Assembly: GCA_050251775.1 (NCBI GenBank) | Contig: JBFWMD010000019.1 | Location: 1-52,875, forward strand | Length of the DNA: 52,875 nucleotides | Origin: Paucidesulfovibrio sp050251775 | GTDB taxonomy: Bacteria; Desulfobacterota; Desulfovibrionia; Desulfovibrionales; Desulfovibrionaceae | Reading direction: 5' to 3' | Shown here: in pieces, positions 17,045-24,626 of the stretch | Position numbering within the stretch: position 1 is the stretch's first letter | How the letters are laid out: each line of letters starts with the position of its first letter | Program-made: the position numbers and the translations under genes | The notes under the pieces: model-generated | What the model saw: only the letters and a program-made list of their open reading frames with translations | The model's database searches: none | Told to the model about the DNA's origin: nothing

Positions 17045-17803
17045 ATGACGCACATAAAGCACCATCGTGACATTGCCAAGGATTCGGTTATCTGCTCCTT
17101 CTTTCCGCAGAAGAAAAATCTGAAAATCTACGAGGCCAGCGCGGGGAAAGGCGAATTGGCCTACGAGCTGTCGCAATTGGGGCATGATCTGACGGTATCC
17201 AGTCTTGGCGGAGGAGCATTGAAGTTCGGGGGGCTGGTCGCGGACGCGGTCAACCTGGAAAAGAATCTTCCCTACGGCGACAGCGTGTTTGACGTGATCA
17301 TCTGCCGGGAAGTCGTGGAGCACATCGACTCGGTCTATCGATTGTTCGGCGAATTCAACCGGGTACTTAAGCCGGGGGGCGTACTGGTCCTCACGTTTCC
17401 GAACAAAATTTCATTGCGCTCCCGATTCTACCATCTGCTGACCGGCTTTTGCTACGGAATGAAATCGCCGATCAATCTTGATGTTCCTTTTGGAGAGGCG
17501 CACGTTAACCTGAAGTCATACCCTGAAATCGACTATCTCCTGCGCAAGCAGGGGCTGGCCGTGGAAAACGTCGGCTCGAGCTATCTGCCAAAGAGCATGT
17601 ACGCGTTCGCCTTTTTACATCCGTTTGTACTGCTGTTCACATACTTTTTCTTGCTGTCCCATAAGAAAAAAGCTCGCGAGCATCGCAAGGACCGGCAATG
17701 CGATGTCGAGTACAATCGGTTCATCATCGATAAGATTACCTCGCGCGCACTGTTGTATGGGAAGGACGTGATTCTCTCCGCAAGAAAGGGAGGCTCGCTC
17801 TAA
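17045..17803 (+). CDS. class I SAM-dependent methyltransferase
   Basis: A 252-residue Rossmann-fold methyltransferase of the Methyltransf_11/UbiE-like type. Motif I is YEASAGKG at 29-36 (the second Gly of the usual E-x-G-x-G is Ala/Ser), the acidic/post-I region is VADAVNL, motif II is FDVIICREVVEHI at 82-94, and motif III is LKPGG at 108-112. Near the C-terminus is a strongly hydrophobic stretch (about 190-205, PFVLLFTYFFLLS) followed by KKK, which could be a membrane anchor or hairpin. Composition is less GC-biased than the neighbours. Lipid, quinone or glycan substrates would fit a membrane-anchored enzyme. Monocistronic; function unproved. Confidence 0.8.
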   Translation: MTHIKHHRDIAKDSVICSFFPQKKNLKIYEASAGKGELAYELSQLGHDLTVSSLGGGALKFGGLVADAVNLEKNLPYGDSVFDVIICREVVEHIDSVYRLFGEFNRVLKPGGVLVLTFPNKISLRSRFYHLLTGFCYGMKSPINLDVPFGEAHVNLKSYPEIDYLLRKQGLAVENVGSSYLPKSMYAFAFLHPFVLLFTYFFLLSHKKKAREHRKDRQCDVEYNRFIIDKITSRALLYGKDVILSARKGGSL

Positions 17804-17852
17804 AACGCGGATTGTTGTCCGCCGGGAGTGCTCAAGGTCATACCGGTGGGAG

Positions 17853-17890
17853 AAAAGGCCTGTCGCGCTTGAGAGTGCGACAGGCCTTTT
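17853..17890. terminator. bidirectional terminator between methyltransferase and alcohol dehydrogenase
   Basis: AAAAGGCCTGTCGC / GCGACAGGCCTTTT, 14-base perfect stem with a 10-base loop, carrying A- and T-tracts for both directions between convergent genes. Confidence 0.9.
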
Positions 17891-17906
17891 ATTGTCTCTG
17901 CTGAAC

Positions 17907-19055
17907 TCAGAGTACCGCGCTGTAGAGCGCGGCAATCTCTTCTTTGTCCGGTCTGCGCGGGTTGAAGTTGCAACTGCCGTTAACCACGGCGTCCGAGGCC
18001 AGCCGGTCAATGTCCTGCTCCTTGATCCCGAAGGCCGAGAGGTGGTTTTCCAGACCGGTTTCCTCCAGCAGTTCCTCCACGCAGAGCACGGCGGTGCGGG
18101 CCGCGTCGCGCAGGCAGAGGTCGTCCACGTTTTCGCCCAGGGCGCGGGCGATGTCCCTGAAACGCTCCGGAGCCGCGCCGCGGTTGTAGTCCATGACCAC
18201 GGGCAGGAGCAGGGCGTTGGCGTGGCCGTGGGGAATGCCGAAGAGCGCGCCCAGGGGCCGGGACATGGCATGCACCAGGGCCACCGAGGCGTTGCCAAAG
18301 GCCAGGCCCGCATGCATCTGGCCCCGCAGCATGCCCTCGCGCGCCTCCATGTTTTTGGGGCCGTGGACCGCCTTGATCAGGTTCCGGCCGATCAGCCGGA
18401 TGGCCTCCAGGGCATGCACATCGCTCAGGGGCGTGGCAATGGAGGAAATGTATGCCTCAATGGCGTGGGTCAGGGCGTCCATGCCCGTGCCCGCAGTGAC
18501 GTGGGCGGGCATGGTCACGGTCAGCTCCGGGTCGAGCAGGGCCACCTTGGGGATCAGGCCCGCGCCCTGGACAAGCATTTTGACCTTGCGCTCCGTGTCC
18601 GTGATCACGGAAAAGCGCGTGATTTCCGAGCCGGTTCCGGCCGTGGTGGGCACGGCCACGATGGGCGTCCCGTCCTTTTCCGGGGCCTTGGTCTCGTAGT
18701 CCGTGATCTTGCCGCCGTTGGTCAGCAGCAGGGCGATGCCCTTGGCCGCGTCCAGGGGGCTGCCGCCGCCCAAGGCCACGATCACGTCGCAGCCCGCCTT
18801 GCGGGCCAGTTCCGCGCCCGCACTCACCGTGGCCACGCTGGGGTCGCTCTCCACCTGGGCGAAAAGGGTCGCGGCCACACCCGCCGCCTTGAGCGAGGCC
18901 AGGACCGCGTCCAGGCTGCCCGTGCGCGCGGAGGAACCCTTGCCCGTGACCACCAGGGCATGGGAGCCGAAGCGGGCGGCCTCGGCCCCGACCTTTGCCA
19001 CCACGCCGTTGCCGAAGAGGATGCGGGCCGGGGACTGGAACATATATTCGTTCAT
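17907..19055 (-). CDS. iron-containing alcohol dehydrogenase
   Basis: A 382-residue group III (iron-type) NAD-dependent alcohol dehydrogenase. The NAD-binding GGGSPLD is at 96-102. The metal ligands are Asp193, His197 (GMDALTHAIEAY), His262 and His276 (FGIPHGHANA), so the enzyme appears complete. These enzymes interconvert alcohols and aldehydes; in sulfate reducers they oxidise ethanol and other primary alcohols or 1,3-propanediol during growth on alcohols. AGGAGA lies six bases before the ATG at 19055. Monocistronic, with a bidirectional terminator just downstream. The exact substrate cannot be read. Confidence 0.93.
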   Translation of the reverse strand: MNEYMFQSPARILFGNGVVAKVGAEAARFGSHALVVTGKGSSARTGSLDAVLASLKAAGVAATLFAQVESDPSVATVSAGAELARKAGCDVIVALGGGSPLDAAKGIALLLTNGGKITDYETKAPEKDGTPIVAVPTTAGTGSEITRFSVITDTERKVKMLVQGAGLIPKVALLDPELTVTMPAHVTAGTGMDALTHAIEAYISSIATPLSDVHALEAIRLIGRNLIKAVHGPKNMEAREGMLRGQMHAGLAFGNASVALVHAMSRPLGALFGIPHGHANALLLPVVMDYNRGAAPERFRDIARALGENVDDLCLRDAARTAVLCVEELLEETGLENHLSAFGIKEQDIDRLASDAVVNGSCNFNPRRPDKEEIAALYSAVL

Positions 19056-19247
19056 GGGAAATCTCCTGTTGCGGGTGGGATGTCGCAAAGGCTCCGGGCG
19101 GGCCGGAGCTGCCGGGAACGAGTCGAGGACTAGCAGATTCCACGCCGGGAAGAAAGCCGCTTGTGCGGCCCCACGCCGAAGGTCGCCGGCTCCGCGCGGC
19201 GCGCGGTGTCCTGCTTGAGAAAGCATGGTGGAAAATATCTCAACGGG

Positions 19248-19276
19248 TTGACCCGGACTGGGAGCGGGCCTAGGCT
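19248..19276 (+). promoter_or_regulatory. sigma-70-type promoter of the GlcG/HbpS-like gene
   Basis: TTGACC, 17-base spacer, TAGGCT, with the start codon 36 bases downstream of the -10. Confidence 0.5.
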
Positions 19277-19311
19277 TACCGGAACCTCAAACCTCCAAGG
19301 AGGGTAGGAAG

Positions 19312-19812
19312 ATGCGGAAATCGGTTACTGTTTTCCTGCTGTCGGTGTGCCTGTTCATGTTTGCGGCGAGCCTGGGCTTTGCCGCGGAACCGGCCAAGAC
19401 CCTGCCCGGGGACATCACTCTGGTCCAGGCGCAGAAGACTCTCGATGCGGCCCTGGTCAAAGCCAGGGAGATCAAAGTGCCCATGAACATCGCCGTGGTG
19501 GACGCCGGGGGCAACCTCAAGGCCTTCTACCGCATGGAGGATGCCTTCCTGGGCAGTATCGACATCTCCATCAAGAAGGCCGTCACGGCCCGCTATTTCA
19601 ACATGCCGACCCGTGCGCTGGGCGCGGCCTCCCAGGTGGGCCAGCCGCTCTACGGCATCGAAGTAACGAACAGTGGGCTGGTGATCTTCGCGGGCGGCGT
19701 GCCGCTGGTGGACAAGAACAACGTGATCATCGGAGCCATCGGCGTGAGCGGCGGCAGTGTGGATGAGGACGAGAGCGTGGCCAAGGCCGGAGCTGCCGCG
19801 CTGCTCAAGTAG
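19312..19812 (+). CDS. secreted GlcG/HbpS family protein
   Basis: A 166-residue protein with a cleavable signal peptide (about 1-24, ending GFAAE) and a GlcG/HbpS domain (PF03928). Family elements are NIAVVDAGGNLKAFYRMEDA (about 59-78) and IGAIGVSGGSVDEDE near the C-terminus. The best-studied relative, HbpS of Streptomyces, is extracellular, binds haem and iron, and tunes a sensor kinase; others lie in glycolate or diol loci. Here it is alone, divergent from the alcohol dehydrogenase across 256 bases, which may hint at a shared regulatory theme. AAGGAGG precedes the ATG. Role unknown. Confidence 0.85.
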   Translation: MRKSVTVFLLSVCLFMFAASLGFAAEPAKTLPGDITLVQAQKTLDAALVKAREIKVPMNIAVVDAGGNLKAFYRMEDAFLGSIDISIKKAVTARYFNMPTRALGAASQVGQPLYGIEVTNSGLVIFAGGVPLVDKNNVIIGAIGVSGGSVDEDESVAKAGAAALLK

Positions 19813-19849
19813 CGGATCGGATCATACGCGCCCCCTGGGCGCGTTCGAA

Positions 19850-19889
19850 GGCCGGAGCTGGTGCGTTGCGCCGGTTCCGGCCGTTTTTT
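19850..19889 (+). terminator. rho-independent terminator after the GlcG/HbpS-like gene
   Basis: Stem beginning GGCCGGAGC and closing GGTTCCGGCC, followed by G and six T residues. Confidence 0.8.
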
Positions 19890-19918
19890 CGGGGATGAAA
19901 AAAAACGTGCGCCGCCCG

Positions 19919-19948
19919 TTGACATCCGGGTGGAAAAGGGGCAGTAAA
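19919..19948 (+). promoter_or_regulatory. promoter of the first tRNA-Ala gene
   Basis: TTGACA consensus -35 with a weak A-rich -10 (around CAGTAA) 17-18 bases on. The same TTGACATCC block and the ACGACGT just before the tRNA recur at the second copy. Confidence 0.6.
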
Positions 19949-19964
19949 TCACTCCCGACGACGT

Positions 19965-20040
<76 letters not shown>

Positions 20041-20050
20041 CATATTTCAG

Positions 20051-20091
20051 AAAAGACCCGGTTAGCAATAGAGCTGACCGGGTCTTTTTTT
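20051..20091 (+). terminator. terminator of the first tRNA-Ala gene
   Basis: AAAAGACCCGGTTAGC / GCTGACCGGGTCTTTT with a short loop and a run of T residues. Confidence 0.85.
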
Positions 20092-20884
20092 AGGAATTCT
20101 TCGTGATTGCCCCTTTTATTGATGGAGAGCCATTTATCTTGACTGCTTAGCAAAAAATGTTGTTTTATAAGATGTTAGCTGGCAGCCCAAAGAAAGCCAA
20201 ACCCAGTTTGATCGCCAACGGGCTCACATGCTGTGCGCATGGAAGCTGGCACGCCCCGGAGTCACATTAAACGCACTCTGTGCAGGCTAAGAAGTTCACT
20301 GAACTTGATCCCCAGGCCGGACAACACACCGGCCCCAGGGGCGGACACAGAACAGCTCCACGAGAACAGGATATGAACAGAGAACAGGAAAAGCTCAAAA
20401 CGATTTACATCGGCTACCATCCCCGGACGCATGACGGCAGCTCTCCACAGTCTCGCACGCGCGGCGACGCCATGGCAGTCATGGAGGCCTTCAATAAAAG
20501 CCACGCTGGGGGGGCGCTTCGGGCCGAGCTTGTCGCAATCGCCTGTAGCGATCTTTGCGCCGTCGCCGTTATGGAAACAACAATCGGTAAAGTCTGGCAG
20601 TACATCTAATTCCCCAAAGAATTCTTTCAAAGTGCCACGGTAACCGCGTCCAGTCTGTGGGCGTTCCCCCCTTACCCATCCGCAGTAGCGATGTATCGCT
20701 TTCGCTCTGGGAATAAAATGGTCCTGTGCAGGGCAGGGCGGCTGGCACACCACCTCGTTTCTCCCCCTGTCTCCCTGGTGTATATAATCAAATAATGTTA
20801 TCATATGCGGCAGATGTAATCATGGAGAGCGCTGCTGGAGTGTGGGGTTCCCGTCATGCGGGAGGAAACAATGGAAGTGTGGCT
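20092..20884. other. AT-richer region with no confident gene
   Basis: About 790 bases between the tRNA terminator and the GFA-family gene, visibly poorer in GC than the surroundings. Open frames exist on both strands (20373-20609 plus, 20262-20804 minus), but neither has clear family features. No integrase or transposase is visible. Possibly decayed sequence next to a tRNA. Confidence 0.5.
20373..20609 (+). CDS. possible small hypothetical protein (78 aa)
   Basis: A tentative 78-residue protein from the ATG at 20373 (MNREQEKLKTIYIGYHPR); the frame continues upstream to a GTG at 20280. The central part (AMAVMEAFNKSHAGG, LRAELVAIACSDLCAV) has an amphipathic, protein-like pattern, but I recognise no family, and a longer frame overlaps it on the other strand. 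An AGGA lies too close to the ATG to be a convincing ribosome binding site. Confidence 0.3.
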   Translation: MNREQEKLKTIYIGYHPRTHDGSSPQSRTRGDAMAVMEAFNKSHAGGALRAELVAIACSDLCAVAVMETTIGKVWQYI

Positions 20885-21298
20885 GTGAAATATGCGGGAT
20901 CGTGTCTCTGCGGCAAGGTTGTTTATGAGGTCGAAGGCGAGTTTGAGGGTTTCTACCTGTGCCATTGCGAGCGGTGTCGGAAGGATACCGGTTCGGCCCA
21001 TGCGGCGAACATCTTTTCATCCACAGCCCGTTTGCACTGGGTGTCCGGTGCGGAAAAGGTGAGGACATTTAATTTCAATGCGACAGGCCATATCAAGAGC
21101 TTTTGTACGGAATGCGGATCGGCGCTGCCGAATATGCAGATGGAAGGAAGGCTGCTGGTGGTTCCCGCGGGAAGTCTGGATTGCGATGCGCCGATCCTGC
21201 CGCAGGCGCATATTTATGTTTCGCGGAAGGCCAATTGGGATGAAGGGTTGAATGCGCTCCCGGCGTTTGACGAACTGCCCGAGGAAGAAGGGACGTGA
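20885..21298 (+). CDS. GFA family (glutathione-dependent formaldehyde-activating-like) protein
   Basis: A 137-residue zinc-binding protein of the GFA/CENP-V family. The ligands are in CLCGKV near the N-terminus, CHCERCRKDTG about 30 residues on, and CTECGS about 45 further on. Family members include glutathione-dependent formaldehyde-activating enzyme, but most have unknown substrates. Start choice: GTG at 20885 has GGAAG seven bases upstream and gives MKYAGSCLCGKV, typical for the family; GTG at 20879 and ATG at 20822 are in frame alternatives. A five-codon frame (ATG at 20871) overlaps this start and could couple to it. Confidence 0.8.
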   Translation: MKYAGSCLCGKVVYEVEGEFEGFYLCHCERCRKDTGSAHAANIFSSTARLHWVSGAEKVRTFNFNATGHIKSFCTECGSALPNMQMEGRLLVVPAGSLDCDAPILPQAHIYVSRKANWDEGLNALPAFDELPEEEGT

Positions 21299-21339
21299 GG
21301 CTTGGAATGCGGCAGCGGGGACTCCTTCAGGCCGAGACT

Positions 21340-21960
21340 CTAGCGCGGATCGGCCTGGGGGCCGGGTTTGCCGCTGTGGTGGTTGTAAATGCGGTACAGG
21401 GCTTCGAAGGCCTCCACGGAATAGTAGACCGAGAAACCCGCGCAAAAGTAGGTGACCAGGTCCCGGCTCAGGGACAGGGAACCCAAGTAGAGCAGAAAAA
21501 AGATGTATTTCGCGCGGATGAATTTTCGGAGTTTCACTTCGAGCGCGTTGGCGTAAACCACGAGGCCGATGAAGATGAGGTCGGAGCAGGCAAAGACCAC
21601 CATTGCCGGACCCCAGGCGTTGAGATGGTGGACCGCCGCTGCGGAGAGGAACACGACGCCGAGTTGGTCGGCCACGATGTCCACCAGGGAGCCTCCGGGG
21701 TGGGCGTTACCGCTGCGCCGCGCCAGGGGGCCGTCCAGGCCGTCGCAAAACACATAGAGGGCGATGCAGGTCGCGCTGGCCACGGCAAGGGAGTTGGGCA
21801 GCAGGCAGGCGACCATCAGGAACGCTACGCCCACGCCGGTGACCTGGTTGGGGGTGGCGCCCAGGGCCACCAGTCCGTTGATGATGGGCGAGAAGATCCG
21901 GTCGCGTCTGGCTGCGAACGCCTGCTGTTTTTCGCGTTCGTCCTTATTGAAATAGTCCAT
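21340..21960 (-). CDS. CDP-alcohol phosphatidyltransferase family protein
   Basis: A 206-residue membrane enzyme. The full CDP-alcohol phosphotransferase signature D-x2-DG-x2-AR-x8-G-x3-D-x3-D is present, running from CDGLDGPLARR to GSLVDIVADQ at about residues 72-98. Several hydrophobic helices surround it. The family transfers a phospho-alcohol head group from a CDP-activated donor to an alcohol acceptor (phospholipid or inositol-lipid synthesis). The N-terminal KDEREKQQAFAARRDRI and the overall shape do not point to PgsA or PssA specifically. Divergent from the sensor kinase gene upstream. The lipid product is unknown. Confidence 0.88.
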   Translation of the reverse strand: MDYFNKDEREKQQAFAARRDRIFSPIINGLVALGATPNQVTGVGVAFLMVACLLPNSLAVASATCIALYVFCDGLDGPLARRSGNAHPGGSLVDIVADQLGVVFLSAAAVHHLNAWGPAMVVFACSDLIFIGLVVYANALEVKLRKFIRAKYIFFLLYLGSLSLSRDLVTYFCAGFSVYYSVEAFEALYRIYNHHSGKPGPQADPR

Positions 21961-22328
21961 GAGTGTCTCCGTCCAGAATTCTGGGGAAAACCGTGCGAAA
22001 CGTCAAGAGGGCATAACCATGGTCTTTCCGGATGCCGCTGTCGCCTGGGCTTGCACGGGGGGGCCGGAACAGAGGAAAAGTGGTCGATTCCGCCCGGCAG
22101 CGAATCACCTTAGGTAAATTCATGGTTTTGTCCAGCGTCCGGTGGCCCTGCGGCCCGCCAGCGGGCCGCAGCGTGGAAAAGGCGTAGGCATCGGACTTCG
22201 GAAAAGTTTCTCTCTTGAAAAGGGTCTGCCGCTTGTATATTGGTCAATGATCAGGGAGAGTATGTCTCTTGTCCGGGGTGAGGAGTTCAGCGCTTCGCGG
22301 CGGCACAACATTTCCATTGGGGCAGTTG
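21961..22328. other. divergent intergenic region
   Basis: 368 bases between the phosphatidyltransferase and the hybrid kinase. It contains the perfect hairpin at 22148-22171. I see no gene and no confident promoter. Confidence 0.5.
22148..22171. repeat. perfect 11-bp GC palindrome
   Basis: CTGCGGCCCGC-CA-GCGGGCCGCAG, a perfect inverted repeat with a two-base centre. There is no T-tract, so it is not a typical terminator. It may be an operator or a REP-like element. Confidence 0.5.
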
Positions 22329-24605
22329 ATGATTCCGATACTCTCGCGGGGTTCCATCAGAAAGCGGTTGCTGTTTCTGATTTTATTGTCGGCTTTGCCG
22401 GGAATGCTTTTTATCCTCTTGACGGTACTGCATGACAGAACGGTTGATATTGATCGGGCAAAACAAAAACTTCTTGAATTTTCACTGCATGTTGCCGACA
22501 CTCAAACCCAGGCCACGCACGCCACCGAACAACTTTTGGAAGGATTGGCCAGACTTCCGCAGGTGCGCACCCGCAATGTGGGGGCGTGCAGGGAATTGTT
22601 CGCACAGTTGCTCAAGCTGAATCCCGTATACGGGGCGCTGCATCTGGTGGACACCAGCGGCGAGCTCATCGCTTCCGGAACAGCGCAGGGGGCGGTCAAC
22701 TTTTCGCACACGAAGCACTTTCAGGATGCGCTCCGGTTCAAGACCTTTTCCACGGGCGAATATCTGGTCGGTGTGACGCTGAAGGTTCCCGTGTTTACCT
22801 TTGGGATGCCGGTGCTGGACGACACGGGTGAGGTGCGGTCCGTCCTCCTGACGAGCTACCGGCTGGAACGGTTCGGCGATTTGTTTCGCTACACCTCGTT
22901 TCCAGAAAATTCCTTTGTGGGCTTTGTGGACCACAAGGGGATGCGCATTTTCCGCTACCCCTCATTGCCAGACCTGCTGCCGGGCACGCCGATCAATACC
23001 ACAGTGTACGGAATCATCCGGCAAAATGACGCCTCCGGAATCTTCACACAGCGATTTTCGGACGGGATGATGCATGTTTCCGCCTACCAGCAGTTGAGGC
23101 TCTCCCCGGACAGGGAGCCCTACATGTACATCGTTGTCGGGTCGCCGTTGGAGGCGGTGCGGACCAATGCCGAGGAGGGCCTGATGCGCAGCCTCGTCAC
23201 TCTGGTTCTTTCGCTCGGTCTTGCCTTGCTGTTCGGCTGGCATTTCGGCGGCAAGTATCTTGGAAGGGCGCTGGAGGCCATGGCTGATGCCGCAACGCGA
23301 CTTGGTCAGGGCGACCTCGGTGTCCGGGTCGAATCTTTCCGGGAAATAGCGGAACTGGCCACGCTTTCGGACTCGTTCAATGCCATGGCGGACGCCCTGG
23401 AGGCGGACAACAGGGAGCGCACCCGGATTGGGGAGGCACTGCTCCAGGCCAAGAATTCCGCCGAGGCCGCCAACCTCTCCAAGACCGAGTTCCTGGCGAA
23501 CATGAGCCACGAGATCCGCACGCCCCTCAACGGGATCATCGGGATGCTGCACCTGCTGCAACTTTCCACGCTGGATGAGGAACAGAGCCGATACACGCAA
23601 AATGCGCTGCTATCCGGCAAGCGCCTCACGGACCTGCTCTCCGACATCCTTGACCTCTCCGCCATTGAAGCGGGCAGGCTCAGCCTTACCGTGGCCCCCA
23701 TCGAGATCCATGATCTGGTCAATTCCGTGGATTGCCTCTTTGGTCTGAGCGCTACCCAGAAAAGCGTGGCCTTTGTCAAAAAAGTCTGGCCGGGCGTGCC
23801 CGGACGGGTCAACGGCGACGCATTGCGCATCCGGCAGGTTCTTTTCAACCTGGTGGGGAACGGCCTGAAGTTCACTGAATCGGGTCAGGTTCGCCTGGAT
23901 GTCTGCCCGCTTCCCCGGGGGGACAATCCCTGCGGCAACCTGCTGTTCATCGTCTCGGACACCGGCTCCGGAATCCCGGAGGATCAGTACCACACCGCCT
24001 TTGAATCCTTCCGGCAGATTTCCCAGGGTTACAGGCGCGATCACCAGGGCGCGGGACTCGGGCTGGCCATTGTCCGGCGGCTTGTGACCCTCATGAAGGG
24101 AACCCTCTGCCTGGAAAGCACTCCTGGAGAGGGGACGACATTTTATGTTTCCATTCCCGTGTCCCCGGTGGGGGGCGACCAGTCGGAGAACGGCACGGCG
24201 GGGAGCGTCGCGAAGCGGAGGCCCGGTGAATCCGGCCTGCCCCGAATCCTTTTCGTGGGGGGCGAGGCGGGTCCGGTCCCGGCCATGGCGCGGATGCTCG
24301 AATCCAGGGGCTACACGGTGCGCGTTGCCACAACGGGGCGGACAGCCCTGGACCTGCTCCGGGCGGGATGTTTCGAGATCATGCTTATGGATATGCGGCT
24401 GCCTGCTCCGGAGTTGGAGGAAACCGCGCGAAGCGTTCGGGAGGGCCGGGCAGGCGCGGACCACCGCTCCATCCCGATGATCGCCATGACCGAAATCTCT
24501 CCGGACGGGGAGGACGCGACCCGCGAGGTGGAAGGTATGACCGGAAGCATTGCCGCGCCGTTCAGCATGGAGCGTTTTCGGAATCTTTTTGAGAGGTGTC
24601 GTTGA
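22329..24605 (+). CDS. hybrid sensor histidine kinase with degenerate receiver
   Basis: A 758-residue membrane kinase. TM1 is at about 10-33. A periplasmic Cache-type sensor follows (about 40-285, with GEYLVGVTLKVPVFTFGMPV), then TM2 (about 290-310), HAMP, and HisKA with the phosphoacceptor His394 (FLANMSHEIRTP). The HATPase domain (about 490-610) has NLVGNGLKF, DTGSGIPEDQ and GAGLGLAIV. The C-terminal receiver-like domain (about 635-758) keeps the phosphorylatable Asp688 (LMDMRLP), but the acidic pair is replaced (FVGGEAG) and the conserved Lys is Ala (IAAPFS), so it may be non-phosphorylatable. It sits 21 bases upstream of a second kinase. The start at 22329 is the ATG giving MIPILSRGSIRKR. 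Confidence 0.9.
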   Translation: MIPILSRGSIRKRLLFLILLSALPGMLFILLTVLHDRTVDIDRAKQKLLEFSLHVADTQTQATHATEQLLEGLARLPQVRTRNVGACRELFAQLLKLNPVYGALHLVDTSGELIASGTAQGAVNFSHTKHFQDALRFKTFSTGEYLVGVTLKVPVFTFGMPVLDDTGEVRSVLLTSYRLERFGDLFRYTSFPENSFVGFVDHKGMRIFRYPSLPDLLPGTPINTTVYGIIRQNDASGIFTQRFSDGMMHVSAYQQLRLSPDREPYMYIVVGSPLEAVRTNAEEGLMRSLVTLVLSLGLALLFGWHFGGKYLGRALEAMADAATRLGQGDLGVRVESFREIAELATLSDSFNAMADALEADNRERTRIGEALLQAKNSAEAANLSKTEFLANMSHEIRTPLNGIIGMLHLLQLSTLDEEQSRYTQNALLSGKRLTDLLSDILDLSAIEAGRLSLTVAPIEIHDLVNSVDCLFGLSATQKSVAFVKKVWPGVPGRVNGDALRIRQVLFNLVGNGLKFTESGQVRLDVCPLPRGDNPCGNLLFIVSDTGSGIPEDQYHTAFESFRQISQGYRRDHQGAGLGLAIVRRLVTLMKGTLCLESTPGEGTTFYVSIPVSPVGGDQSENGTAGSVAKRRPGESGLPRILFVGGEAGPVPAMARMLESRGYTVRVATTGRTALDLLRAGCFEIMLMDMRLPAPELEETARSVREGRAGADHRSIPMIAMTEISPDGEDATREVEGMTGSIAAPFSMERFRNLFERCR

Positions 24606-24626
24606 AAGCATAGCGGGGAAACGAGC

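Noticed and set aside
20262..20804. 180-residue open frame on the minus strand
   Set aside because: No family features, no ribosome binding site, and it overlaps the opposing candidate frame and the promoter region of the GFA gene.
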